Below are positions 31,903 to 44,904 of a DNA stretch of 64,000 nt, in pieces (the stretch's first letter is position 1; the number at the start of each line of letters is the position of its first letter). This DNA is from Phoronis australis. Lineage: Eukaryota; Phoronida; Phoronidae. The stretch lies in contig NMRA01000146.1 in assembly GCA_002633005.1 (NCBI GenBank), positions 369,981-433,980 of the forward strand. The letters are read 5' to 3'. A program made the position numbers and the translations under genes. Under the pieces are notes generated by a model. It ran no database searches. It was not told the DNA's origin and was given only the letters and a program-made list of their open reading frames with translations.

Positions 31903-33752
31903 TTAGAATTCCAAACACCAATTTTATATCGTTACAAGCAGTGTTGTTTATTATATGTTATGACCTTGCTCGTAGCACTCAATTAACTGTATTAAAACAA
32001 TTTGATTGATACTCGCTGACTTAAATTTATACTGGTGAGGGTATGTGGATCTCGCTTGTAATGTACATTTTTTGATGTAGAAGTCAATGTACATGTAAAT
32101 GACAAATTTAATTGAAATGGATAGAAACCAGTGGTAAATAGAGAAAGACAAATATTTGTTATTTAACCTTAAAAGCAATATTCTAGGTCTTCTGAAGTAA
32201 TTACTTTTCATTACCTATGACGGTAGTAGATAGTTCCGACAAGCAGGCGATTATGCCACGCCTACCTTAGCTGCCTTGAAGTCCCACTGGCCAATATGGC
32301 GGATATTTTTTTGCAAACACACAACAGCGTCAGACTATCTGCCATGTGTTTTGATCGTTGTTCACTGAAATTGTTGGCAGTCATGTGTAAAACGTAGATT
32401 TCAACAGACACTGTGGCTCCAGCAAAGTTGTTTCACATTATACTCAAAATACTTACATTCGGCGGCAAGATCACGTGCACCGGTAAATTGCTTAGTTGCA
32501 CAAATGATGATGACTGTTAACACCCAATTTCACTGCATTTTGTTTTTTTTGTCCAGTGGTGGTCGTTTCCGTCCGAACGCTGCGATATCTATCCATATTA
32601 CCACTAACATTATGTACTATTGCCAAAAATAATATAAAAAATATTTGGGAAACTTCATCATGAAATTGGATTCTTTCAACTTGAGCATGTTCTCCATCGA
32701 TACTCTAATAATTGTTCTAAACTTGGCGAATTCAAGATTAGTGCCTACATTATGGTTTATCATGCAAATGAGATTATAGTCCAAATTCGTATCAGTTTGA
32801 TGGCACCTTGATTGAAACTAAGAAACTGAGTTAAAAATCACGGTTTTGAATAAAAAACTGAAATTTAGAGTTCAGACTCAGTTTAGCCTTAATGCCGTTT
32901 GGGCAGTTCAGTGCAAACTAGCATCAGGTAGTTATTCACATGAGCCGTTATACATGTATACTGGGGTTTAGAATAATAAGTAGTAAACTTCAGTTCCAAC
33001 CACCCCACCCAGTGGTTACAATAGCATTGGCATAGTCGAATAGTAGCTTGACCGGCGGGCTATTATTACGTATTAGCATCTGTATGTTACGCGGGTTTTG
33101 GTGGCAAGCGTTTGTCGAGTTTAGCGGCATTCGTTGACAAGATCTGTAACGCGAATCATGTTTTCCTCGGATGCTGGAACCTTTATATTAAGCACAGACT
33201 GCTGGCCAAACTGTTGTAAGTACTGAGTATTATGGCATAGCATTTTTATACTCGTATATATCTACTAGCTAAATTTAGAGCGTATATAGTTGTTGTTTGG
33301 CGGTATTGTTTCCTTCAGCTGCTTCTTTGGCGTATATGTTGCGCGGTACCCGGTTCATAGAATAAATAGTTGCGGGTCGCAGTTAGGAAGTTGTTTGTGT
33401 ATGGTAATGGTTCACAGTTGTAGAATGGATAGTACAGGTTCCAGTCAATTGTGTATAGTTAACGAGGTAGTACAATGTATTTGTGGGCCCTGTAATACAG
33501 TCATTGTCGCGAGTCTTTCTAACGTTCTGATGTATAGTGCTTGCTAATTAATTACGCTTGATTGCCGAGTTCTCAGAGTGTGTGTTTTTCTATGTTGCTG
33601 CTAGCCACCTGTTCGGTTTCTCCTTTTCATCGCTAATTCGGTTTCTCCTTTTCATCGCTTGTTCGGTTTCCCCTTTTCATTGCTTGTTTGGTTTTCACCT
33701 CGTCAACGCCTCTTAGTTTTCACTTTTTCAACGCTGCTTTGGTATCTCATTC
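31903..33752. repeat. Large direct duplicate, copy 1 (ends at an N)
   Basis: Nearly identical to 33754-35571. Differences are scattered substitutions and small indels in the first half, including about 36 bases near 31935-31975 absent from copy 2; the last 700 bases look almost identical. Copy 1 stops exactly at the N at 33753. No coding sequence is supported; the short frame at 33290-33547 is duplicated only because the DNA is. Confidence 0.9.
33610..33752. repeat. Short tandem repeat, unit about 25 bp
   Basis: Units of the type TTCGGTTTCTCCTTTTCATC followed by GCTTG repeat with drift. The array is also in copy 2 (35428-35600). Confidence 0.7.
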
Positions 33753-33753
33753 N

Positions 33754-35571
33754 TTAGAATTTCAAACACCAGTTTTATATCGTTACAATTAACTCAATTA
33801 ACTGTATTAAAACAATTTGATTGATACTCGCTGACTTAAATTTATACTGGTGAGGGTATGTGGACCTCGCTTGTAATGTACATTTTTTGATGTCGAAGTC
33901 AATGTACATGTAAATGACAAAAAAATTGAAATGGATAGAAACCAGTGGTAAATAGAGAAAGACAAATATTTGTTATTTAACCAAAAAAAGCAATATTCTA
34001 GGTCTTCTGAAATAATTACTTTTCATTACCAATGACGGTAATAGATAGTTCCGACAAGCAGGCGATTATGCCCCGCCTACCTTAGCTGCCTTGAAGTCCC
34101 ACCGGCCAATATGGCGGATATTTTTTTGCAAACACACAACAGCATCAGACTATCTGCCATGTGTTTTGATCGATGTTCACTGAAATTGTTGGCAGTCATG
34201 TGTAAAACGTAGATTTCACCAGACACTGTGGCTCCAGCAAAGTTGTTTCACATTATACTCAAAATACTTACATTCGGCGGCAAGATCACGTGTGCCGGTA
34301 AGTTGCTTAGTTGCACAAATGATGATGACTGTTAACACCCAATTTCACTGCATTTTGTTTTGTCCAGTGGTGGTCGTTTCCGTCCGAACGCTGCGATATC
34401 TATCCATATTACCACGTTTAATTGTTAACTAACATTATGTATTATTACCAAAAATAATATAAAAAATATTTGGGAAACTTTATTATGAAATTGGATTCTT
34501 TCAACTGGAGCATGTTTTCCATCGATACTCTAATAATTGTTCTAAACTTGGCGAATTCAAGATCAGTGCCTACATTATGGTTTATCATGCAAATGAGATT
34601 ATAGTCCAAATTCTTATCAGTTTGATGGCACCTTGATTGAAACTAAGAAACTGAGTTAAAAATCACGGTTTTGAATAAAAAAACGAAAATTAGAGTTCAC
34701 ACTCAGTTTAGCCTTAGTGCCGTTTGGGCAGTTCAGTGCAAACTAGCATCAGGTAGTTATTCACATGAGCCGTTATATACTGGGGTTTAGAATAATAAGT
34801 AGTAAACTTCAGTTCCAACCACCCCACCCAGTGGTTACAATAGCATTGGCATAGTCGAATAGTAGCTTGACCGGCGGGCTATTATTACGTATTAGCATCT
34901 GTATGTTACGCGGGTTTTGGTGGCAAGCGTTTGTCGAGTTTAGCGGCATTCGTTGACAAGATCTGTAACGCGAATCATGTTTTCCTCGGATGCTGGAACC
35001 TTTATATTAAGCACAGACTGCTGGCCAAACTGTTGTAAGTACTGAGTATTATGGCATAGCATTTTTATACTCGTATATATCTACTAGCTAAATTTAGAGC
35101 GTATATAGTTGTTGTTTGGCGGTATTGTTTCCTTCAGCTGCTTCTTTGGCGTATATGTTGCGCGGTACCCGGTTCATAGAATAAATAGTTGCGGGTCGCA
35201 GTTAGGAAGTTGTTTGTGTATGGTAATGGTTCACAGTTGTAGAATGGATAGTACAGGTTCCAGTCAATTGTGTATAGTTAACGAGGTAGTACAATGTATT
35301 TGTGGGCCCTGTAATACAGTCATTGTCGCGAGTCTTTCTAACGTTCTGATGTATAGTGCTTGCTAATTAATTACGCTTGATTGCCGAGTTCTCAGAGTGT
35401 GTGTTTTTCTATGTTGCTGCTAGCCACCTGTTCGGTTTCTCCTTTTCATCGCTAATTCGGTTTCTCCTTTTCATCGCTTGTTCGGTTTCCCCTTTTCATT
35501 GCTTGTTTGGTTTTCACCTCGTCAACGCCTCTTAGTTTTCACTTTTTCAACGCTCCTTTGGTATCTCATTC
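33754..35571. repeat. Large direct duplicate, copy 2
   Basis: Starts right after the N with TTAGAATTTCAAACACCAG and follows copy 1 to GGTATCTCATTC, then runs on into unique sequence from 35572. Copy 1 has unique sequence only on its left and copy 2 only on its right, the pattern left by two overlapping contig ends placed in series. Confidence 0.9.
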
Positions 35572-36240
35572 AACGCTTGTTTGGATACTTTTCATTGCTT
35601 ATAACTCGATCGTTTGGCGAATAAAGTGTGTTATACAAACGGCTTCTTTCAAGTTATCCCTGTAGCCAGACGCGGCTACAACATGCATCACCGTGTTTTC
35701 TGGAAATTGGTAATCCTCGGGTAGGTCGTACTCCACTAGAGCAGAGTGCATCAGGTAATATTAATTTATTAGCTACTCTGGGATGACAAGGTATATTTCA
35801 AAGACACATCAACACACATTTCAAACTTCAAAAGGCTGGGTAAACATTTACTGTTAGTTGTCTTTTGTAGCTGTCAGTAATCGCCGAAATAGCAGTTGTG
35901 GATCCACTTGTATAAAATCACTAATGGCAACATGAACTATTGGACTTGCCATTGCCACAACATTGTCTTTCCTTCCGAATGTGAAGTCTTTCACTATCGA
36001 CCACTCTGTATACTAAAGGATTGCCTTTCCCGCTCGTTCTCTGGCATAGTCGGCAATGGTGCGTGTGCCTGTACTCATGGCAATGTTTTGTAAGGTTTCC
36101 CTTTCAAATGGGTTTCTGCTGTGGTGCAATCAACATGGCTGAGGATGTCTCCGTCATCCCGAGAATGTCTTGCCTGGGCACATTATTTATAATGGTGACT
36201 TGTTTCACAACTCAAGTTTGTCATACCCTGCATGACACCA
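35572..36240. other. Possible LTR-like tail, then no feature
   Basis: GAATAAAGTGTGTTATAC followed by a GGCTACAACA ending near 35700 recalls the R-U5 end of a retroelement LTR, but no matching partner LTR was seen. The rest holds nothing supported. Confidence 0.3.
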
Positions 36241-36241
36241 T

Positions 36242-37100
36242 TTATACTTGAGCATGCCGGCAAGGAGAGCAGCCACCGTGCACGCTGCGCATCTTCCATT
36301 CCGCAACCTCTAGTTGAATCTCCTGGAGATTTATGGTTTTCATGAGCGTTTGATCAAATATTAGGTCAGATGACAAGCCTGCCCAGAATCTGTAACTTCG
36401 TCTTAGTTCGTGATGGTGGTTAATAAAGGTGCTGTAGTTTGGATGGGTGTCTTTGAGATGCTGCATCTGCTGCAAGTATATGTATGCAGATTTGCGTGCG
36501 AGTTGTGACCATCAGCTGCAAAGTAAAGCAGCATTTCAGAAACAGCTTTTATGTGAAGTTCCCAATCTGACATTATTTCTGCTTATAAAAAGTCGAAGGA
36601 TGTCAAGCATCTTTATATGCTGTAGTCAGACGTCATGCCAGCAATAAGATTATCATGCAGCTTCAGACCAGCTTTCAAATCATCTTCGAGTACATGTATA
36701 TCGGTGGCCATTGATTCTTCTGACGAACCATTCTGTCACTGCGAACTCTGAAAGCCTATACTCTGATTTAGTCGTGTTTGAATATATCAGTGGAAGTTTG
36801 TCGGAAACCAGAAATGAACTCCCGTGAGGGTATTCCACTGTAACCCAAGGCTCAGAATCGGAAGACACTGCCAGTGCATTGCCTGTCCCAGTGTGTACAC
36901 ATTTAGTTATGTGATCAGTTGGGATGACTGGAGAATCTGGCTCCATAAACTCTGATGAGCCAACGTTTGTGTAGAAGCATTGAATTATTCCACCTCTTGG
37001 CACTGAATCTATGTGTTTTGTGTAGGTAACAGTTGGAATTTCTGAAGAACCGGAACTTCTTTCTTCAAATCCTGAAGTCATTGGTCCTGGATTGGCGTTA
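36242..37100 (-). pseudogene. Fragment of multicopy invertebrate protein family X (N-terminal part)
   Basis: Minus-strand frames, joined across shifts, read AGLKLHDNLIAGMTSDYS, then IKAVSEMLLYFAADGHN, KSAYIYLQQMQHLKDTHP, HELRRSYRFWAGLSSDLIFD followed by QTLMKTI. The RRS-x-RFWAGLSSDL-x-x-x-Q-x-LM motif is, from memory, the signature of an uncharacterised family repeated many times in cnidarian and other invertebrate genomes. Upstream, 37081-36680 is an open frame of 133 residues containing IPTVTYTKHIDSVPRGG that probably belongs to the same gene. Three or more frame changes and stops show it is broken. The biochemical role is unknown. Confidence 0.55.
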
Positions 37101-37279
37101 CTTTATCTGCCAATATTTGGATGTGGTATGTTGGACGCTCTGGCTGTTATGATAGCATTCGGTGCTGAGTCTACCAACATATGCCCACTCATTGTTCTAT
37201 CCAGACTTTTTCCATTTAACATAATGGGTCACACTGTTTGGTACATACACTGTCTCAAGAACTCGAAGCCTGGTGCCTG

Positions 37280-37485
37280 ACGTTACGTACTCGATACATT
37301 CCAGAGAGTGACTGCAGATTACTGTCGTTTGCTTTGCTGCCACTAATTTCCTCTAAAACCAGTTTGTTCATAAGAAACAATTTTGAGTACTAAATGATAC
37401 GTATACTACAATATCAGCCACGAATGGCTAATACAACAGTGTAAAAACCCATTTAGTTATCTGACGGAGTGAGATAACATTTTGG
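37280..37485. other. No feature seen
   Basis: Weak minus-strand similarity to the upstream part of family X may extend to about 37280; beyond that nothing was recognised. Confidence 0.35.
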
Positions 37486-37488
37486 CGG

Positions 37489-37572
37489 GAAACCGAGGCC
37501 GGCTTCGAACCCGGTCCGCAAGAGTTTCGAGTCGTCGACTTTACCACTACACCACTTAGCAGCTGACGTCAT
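37489..37572 (-). repeat. tRNA-derived SINE head
   Basis: On the minus strand AAGTGGTGTAGTGGTAAAGT resembles an A box and GGGTTCGAAGCC is a strong B box. The 3' context GGCGGGAA is not that of a standard tRNA gene, so a SINE is preferred. Confidence 0.55.
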
Positions 37573-37579
37573 CGAAAGT

Positions 37580-38050
37580 CAAAATAGAATACTTAAACGA
37601 GCACGCGAAACAATCGCATGTTCAGCAAAGGGCATTGTACGGACATTTATACGCTATGAAAAATTAAGACGCAAAATTTCCATGAAAACAATATTTTAAT
37701 TCAGTGAAAATTTTCTCTCACTTTCTCTCACTTGTAAATCACCGATCTCCAATTTGAATGCGGGTAGGGTGTCGTCGCGATCCGTTGACTTGAGCATTAT
37801 ACTCAGTTACCAGGGGTAACCTACTTTAGCAGACGATATTTTCCCGGTCGAAGCTAAAATGTATATTAAGCTATAATAGTTGCTAAACCTAAATTTATAG
37901 ATTCACTTTATTTCTATTTTGTTTAAATTTTCAATTGATTTTGAGTAAAAGCATTATTTGACAAAAATAGCTGACACAGGAAGTAGTTACAAAGCCGAGG
38001 CGGGTCGAGAAAGGTAGATCGATTCATTGCAATGTTTCTCGTTCAGTATG
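37580..38050. other. Intergenic, no feature seen
   Basis: Nothing beyond AT-rich sequence was recognised. Confidence 0.4.
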
Positions 38051-38053
38051 TGG

Positions 38054-38230
38054 TATAAATAGATTATTACATGTTCGCAGTCGTTACCCCCCTTATCTAG
38101 AGCCCTCGTGGATTTTGTAGAATTATCAGCCTCGGGGCTAACGCCCCTCGGGCGATAATTCTCCAAAATCCACTCGGGCTCTAGCCTTACGGGGGAGAAC
38201 GACTTCGCCATGTAATAATCTATATTTATT
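38054..38230. repeat. Hairpin MITE-like palindrome
   Basis: Arms of about 85 bp pair around a 4-base loop (TAAC, 38139-38142). The ends are ATAGATTATTACATG and its complement; inside are GCCCTCGTGGATTTTG and GATAATTCTCCAAAATCCAC. AT-rich flanks and a GC-rich stem fit a snap-back MITE; no coding. Confidence 0.85.
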
Positions 38231-41200
38231 TAATTATTAAGAGTCACTGCATGAGAACGTCAGACGATTTGCAACATTTTGGGAACATGACATGTCACGA
38301 ATTTTAAGTTTGATATAGTACACATAACACTTGGGGTGAAGTAGCTACAAAAGTATAGAAGTTAGATTCTTTCATTCGTCACTTTGTAAATATATAACGA
38401 ATGACTAAATCGGGTGAGAATTTTGCAGTTACCCCTTATTCGCGAATATTGAAAATGCTCTATGTTTCCATGGGAATTAAACCACTTTGCAAGCGTTTCA
38501 AAATAAAAATTTGATTGAGTCATACACTACTATCCCTTTTGAAGTTGAGAATGTCAATAATAAAGCAGAATAACGTATTTTGATATTTTTTAGGAACTGA
38601 TTTCTTTGTTTGCGAAAACCGAGTTTGATTTGTCGGAACGGGGATCGGCTTACAATTAGATGTGTGAGTGGTGTTCACGATTGTTTTGACAATTGTTGTT
38701 CAGGTAGCCTGATAATGGACTAGATAACATACACTATCTTATTGATGTTTGTATTCTTAGGTGTAAAAATACAGGCAGCTAGTACCCAAACAGCAGGAGA
38801 GTCATACTGCGCAATGGGGTGAGCTCTGAAATCAGCGTAAAGGTCTGAAATAATGACTGAAAACGTACAGATATTTTTGACTGATGCGTTCAACAAACTC
38901 GTGAAAACTGGTCAAAAATCGATCCAGTGAGGTGTTCTCAACAAACGAGAACTGCAGGACACAATCATAGAACTTCTGTTGGAATATCTTGAGCAGTGCC
39001 CATGCAGATCGTAATAAACAGTGTTACTGTATTCTTGTTATTATTACTACATTGGATTTATTTATTATAGTGACATGAGCCAGGGTGCCAGTAAACACAA
39101 TCTCAAAGACAGAATATTCACCACACACCCCAGCCTCAAAGGGCTTACTCAGTCACCTAGTGATAATTTAACCATTACATAACATAACGTATTGCACATG
39201 CTCAAATATGACCACTTCAGACTAGTTTATAAACAAAAACTTACTTCTAAGCTGCAAAGCGTCTTGAATGAAATTCGCTGGTCCTTTTAAGTTATTTTGG
39301 TATATTTGAGGTAGGGCAGAATTCCGTATTCTTGTTATGTACTTAATCGTGTGTCTAGTGCTAAAAAGTAATAATGCTAGTGACTTTGATTCCATGATAC
39401 TTTCTGTAAAATTACTTCTCATGCCGAGAGTGTCCCTTTAGCTGTCGTTTCCAGGTTATTTGTAAACATTAATATACAGTACAAGCCAAATGTACTCCGA
39501 CAAAATAACCCGGAATTCCTTGCCATCACACAACTGGAACAGAATCAGAATTCGTCATCAAAGTATTCTTCCTCTGAGAATGAAGGGAAACAGGAAAGTT
39601 AGTATGGTGGCGAAGACATTCTGCAATTAACCGCCGTAATATTTATTACCGGTTATCTTTGCATTAACAGTCAACTGGGACAAAGATTTATATTGCCCGA
39701 TTACTTTTGCTTTTTTCTGTATGACTGTTTGCATGCATGCAAACTTTGTGTGTAGGCTCATTATGCTGTCATCCCCGTCTTTTGGTCTGGCATTCGCTGC
39801 TGCCTCTCCAAACCCTTGATGAATGTGAAATTTTACAGATGGGATGACACAAGAGAGTTTTGGGATATATTTGACTATCAATGCGTCCCTAGTGGCAACT
39901 TTACTTCTTCATGTTAGTCTCTTTATCTAGCATGCTCCTTGACTGATTTTCATCAAATTTCGCAAATAGGTTTCAGTTATGGAGACAACCACACTTTCCC
40001 ATTTCCTGGCGTACCTAGGTACCTGTAAGCTGTACAGAAATATAACTTGATATCGACACTGATTGTTGATTGGACGATCTCTTATGGTGCCCCCTAATTG
40101 CAATTCAGGTTTTCTTTGAGTATGCCTCTATTCTACCAAGTTTCTCGTGCAATATGCTAAATTTGTTTCTGTTGAGGAAACGAGAAAAAAATGCCAATTT
40201 CGGCTGGATTTAAAATATTACATGCCACTAAATGTTACTATTTCTGGCACCAGCCTCTCTGTCCTTTAAAGTGCTTGGAGAATAGTTATGGAATTTTGCT
40301 CATTCGTTCCTATTGAGATGATCACGACAGGCAAGTTTTCTGATGGGTGCAATCACTGAGGCGCCCGGAGTGGCGATTTGTTTGTTTATCTGCGCCGCAA
40401 TATCTACAAAGTTCTTGTGATGAATCTGGGTCAAATTTGGTGTATGTGTTACATTATTGAGGAGAGTACGCCCGACATCAATTTTAGGACATGTCTGAGT
40501 GCCGTGGCGTCATCTAGTGGTTCTGTATCAACCAAAGATCTTGATGTATGGGATTTGGCAAATAGTTGTCAATAATATAACAAGGATTTGTCTTGTTTTA
40601 GATAAATATAATATATGCTGCACCACCTAATGTTTTTTATTTTATATATTACATATTATTAACACCCCGGGAAGCATACTGTGAGAGGTGAAATCTTGGG
40701 CGCTTTGCAGTCCACCTGTTTTTGTATGATGTTGACAAAAATTGCAGAGTGATGTAGACTATGGTTTCCTTTTTACCTCTTTTGAGCAATGATCTCGATC
40801 TCCGAAACTTGCTATTGACAACCAGCTTTAACACACACACTAACGTGTATACTACACATATGAACTATGATCAATTTCCAGGTGGGGAACTAAAGTGTCA
40901 TATCCATAGCTCGATGTCAACCACGACCAAAGGCTACGTTGTACAAATTTCCTGTGTAATAAATACGGCACTGAAGTGTTTTTCTATGTGCTGCAAGTCA
41001 GATTTTCCATGAGTTTTAGACAATAAATACACAAAACGTACCGAGCGTGGCGTACATGAAATGATATCCCACGAGACATTATTCCTCGTATCGACCGAGA
41101 CCGAATTCGTGAGTTTCTTTTGTTTTCTTTCAGCATTTTATAAATACTTCACCATGACTGTTTACGTGGCTAATCACAACCTGTTGTGTATGTACGTGCG

Positions 41201-44200
41201 GGTTATGTTGCTAACTTACTATAGTAAAAGAAAACAGTTTTAAATGTAACGGTTTATTACTTGAAATTAATAAAAAGTGTGAAGACGACAGTTATCGTGC
41301 ATTGAACTTGTATCGTATTTCAAAAATAAACGATAAGAATATTCATAACATTGTAAAATCCTCATCGAGTAGCTGCACTCATTCATGAAACTAGGTCATT
41401 GACCGGAGCTTGTAGCCTACATGTCGTCTGCTTTCACGAAAATATTATAAGTGCCACCATAGATATTAGTAAAGAGATTCGCCACTCCGTGAAGTCTCGC
41501 GGCCTAACGCAAAAGTACGTGAGCAGGATTCAAAACTTCCGGTCTCATGGATAAGCGTAGTAACGAAGGTGAACTTTGGTTATTATTTCGCGCACGTTAA
41601 GCAAATTTTTGAGTTTGAATGTATTTGTTGTGTTTAATGCAAACTAAATCGCTTATGCGAGCCATTCAAGTCGGATTATTGCTACGAAACGTGTCGGAAT
41701 TAACTTGACAAGTTGTTGTTGATCGGTCCGCCTGCTGGCACAGTTCAAGACACGAATGGAGGAGTTTGGCCCAATGAAAAGGTTGAGCTAAATGGATAAT
41801 TCTTTTCACCAGTTGAATTCTCAGTCATTTACGATGAAATTTAGTTTCAATTTGGTGATTTTGTATCAATTTTGGATCGACCTAAATGCAGTTTCTCATT
41901 CGTCACTATGTTTACAATACATGAGCCATGGTTTACCAATATACAGTATGCAAAATTCAGCAAGAGCGAAATTTTGTCATTTTTCATGATTTTCAGAAGG
42001 TCATAAATATTAGCATGATGAAAGGTGGTGGAAAATGAAAAGCATGCCATCGAAATATTTAAACTTTCTTCTTTATATTGATATCCATTTCAACAAATGG
42101 GGGCATTCATGAATATTTTTAAAAATCGAAGGACTGCAGCACTTGAAAAGGGTGTTTTTGTATTCGTTCTCAGAAATGTATGCAACAGTTTATGTAATGT
42201 TGTTATTTTTTTCCTGTTTGTTATTGTAAAAATCCCTATGCATATTTGTGTTGTCATTTTTCACTTACCAATTGTAAAGTAAGGCAGGGGAATCCCAGAC
42301 CCCTGTTACTTACTCATTGGAACTGGGAAAATAAAAAAATGAAAAATGTCTGTTCTGTTTGTTCTGTGCTATCTGATAACCATTAAAAATAAGGCTGACA
42401 GAACACCTTTCATAACCCGAGTCTTTACCTCTCATGTTCTCTCTACTTCAAATTTTGTGGTATTTTGTTTCAGTTGGTGGTTTCATTTCATGTTATAACT
42501 TTTTTTTTCTGCAGGCAAAAATGTAACACTTGAAACTGAATTCCCTTCACTGTGTATAAAGTGCAAAAACTTAATTAAAAGAAAATATACTATACAAGTT
42601 TCCTACAGTGCCAACTGGTCCTTCCAAATTTTGACTTTTTCAATTCAATCGCTGGTTATCTCCACTACTCAATAGTGGCACTGATTCTGCTGTGGCAATT
42701 AAACATTCACGCTCAATGCGATACTGAAAATTAGCTCATTTTTTGTTAAAAAGCCATAGAAGAGTCCTGGGGGAAAAGTTCACTTTCACAAAATCACGTT
42801 CCAGATACAACTCTTCGTTTCGTATTAGTTTATAGATATTCTATGTATTTGTAACATTTAGATTATGTTCAGAAGCTGAAAGATAAGAATAGACATTAGG
42901 TCTTAATGAGCATGCCCACCTTCAAAATCATAAGTATCACTGTGGCGAATATGTCTACACAGTCGACATGGAGAGCATGATGAGCCGCTATTGAAAATAT
43001 TGAGAGTCCTTTTTGATTACGTTTACGAAACCCATTTTGAATGAGCAGCAAACAGGGTCATGCTGCACTTGTTAGCGCGACATTCTTGTTACCCTCTCCA
43101 TTTGTCAGTCTTTGCAGTATTTCACACCTGCTGTGTACCATTGCATATTTGATTAGCTTTTACTTTGTGGTGGTATTACTGAGTCATTTTATTTCCACTT
43201 GATGAAGCAAGTATTTTCGAAATATCGTTTGTATCTTGGTCAGTTCCTTTACCAATGTTCTGACGATACGAACAGAATCATTGAATAAAGATTATTAACA
43301 GCAACAACTGTCATGTATAGAACCAATTTTGCATAATCGTAGCTATGTTGCCTTACAATGTACTTTTGGCCTATGATAGTAGTGACAGCAAGTTTGTGAC
43401 ACACAAGTTTTTGACACTCAAGTTTTGCAAATGATATGTCAATGTCAGTTAGCCTAAGGCCCTTCCCCCTAGCTGGAACAAAGCTGTGTGAATTACAAAT
43501 ATTTATAGTGTAACATTGTGACAAATTCATTTTTGTTGGTTTATACTTGTGCTTATGATTATGAGCTGATTCGTACGGTACTCAATTTAAACAAACATCA
43601 ATACTAATTGCAACAAAAAATCAGCTGGTGCGACTGTGTAAGTGTAAATACGGGAAAATCAGCTGAAGACGTTTCTGGCGTTAATAACTCATAACATGTC
43701 TGAATTATCTTGTTAATATTTTAAATGACATGACAGAGAACAGTATACGGATTTTATTTTTACAAGTCTTAAAAACTCCAAAAAATCAAGCAATTCGACT
43801 CATTACTTTACCAAACCTTGAACCGAGGGAACGACCGTTCCGTAAAACCGGACGTTTTCTATCCTGCGTGTGCAGCGCCCTCTCATCGTTAGTGCTTTTG
43901 TCCCTTGGTCCCTGACATGCTCAACCCGCTCTAACGGCATTTGGCAGTCCCTATCTATAGTCTATGGTGCCACCGTTGATGACAGCTCCGGCGAATCTGT
44001 CTATTGTAGCGTTGTTGCAGGTACGTAGTCGCATTTCTACGGATGCTGTAGCCTTGCTACAAAGCTGTATACTAAATATACGACAACCTGTTGATACAGT
44101 TAGCTGGCTGGCCACGTATTCTGTAGCGTGGATAGGCTTAGGTGTTGCTGGGACGGTCGTCGTTGCTGCTTGTGTATCGGGTGCTGTCATGGCCAGTGAC

Positions 44201-44215
44201 AACAATGTTTCATAT
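38231..44215. other. Gene-poor 6-kb stretch
   Basis: Many short open frames, none with a domain, signal peptide or paired splice signals. No repeat border was identified with confidence. Exons of unknown families cannot be excluded. Confidence 0.45.
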
Positions 44216-44216
44216 G

Positions 44217-44830
44217 CAGAATGGTGAATGTTGGCCAAATCCCCTTTTGTCCACTGACGTCACAAGCACACTGGCGTCCCCAGTGGAGGCCCTGAGAACT
44301 CGTAAACAAGCATGCTGGCGACTGTTATTAAAGTATTTTTAATGATTTTTCCAGAGTCGATATGCTTTAGTGTGATTTTTAAATAATGTTGCATGTCATA
44401 CCTCTCAGAAAATTAATATTGTTCCAATAAATTAAGAAAATTGGAATATTCATTCTCGCGATCCTGCAACACCATCTAAATGTTCTTCTGTGTTACACAC
44501 GGCAAAGCCAAAGTTTTATCCCCACGCGAAATAGCCTCGTTTACGCTCGACTAAAAAGGAATCTTTCAATCATAATTAATTGATACTATATACCATTCAT
44601 TATTATATACCATGCATTATGTTTTTAGAAAAAAACGATACCCAACGTCCCACATTAAGTACATGTCTGTTCTCCAGCTTGGCTCGGCCGTTGCTAGGCT
44701 GGATACTACCGGGTTCCTGAAATCGCTTTATTTACGAGTTTTCAGGACCTCGACTGGGAGCGCCAGTATGCTTGTGACGTCAGTGGACAAAAGGGGATTT
44801 GGCCAACATTCACCATTCTGCGTTTTAGTC
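44217..44830. mobile_element. Inverted-repeat element
   Basis: 44217-44310 and 44725-44830 are reverse complements with few mismatches, sharing AGAATGGTGAATGTTGGCC, CCTTTTGTCCACTGACGTC and GAACTCGTAAA variants. The spacer is about 415 bp and non-coding. Just left, AAGCTGTATACTAAATATA (44059-44077) and TTAGCTGGCTGGCC (44099-44112) are the two end signatures of R2, suggesting a tiny deleted R2 copy next to it. Confidence 0.6.
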
Positions 44831-44904
44831 GGTGGGCCAGATCTCGTAGCGTTCATCCTTGTGAGTACTTTGGGGGGGCAACCTAGTTTTTTTCTATGTG
44901 GCTA

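Noticed and set aside
33290-33547. Identical 85-residue frames here and at 35109-35366, which look like a conserved duplicated gene
   Set aside because: Identity follows from the duplicated DNA at an assembly join. The frame starts with a non-ATG codon, has no domain and lies beside a tandem repeat.
43951-44238. Overlapping frames on both strands with alanine/threonine-rich product
   Set aside because: No domain, no splice borders in phase, and the region contains R2 end sequences.
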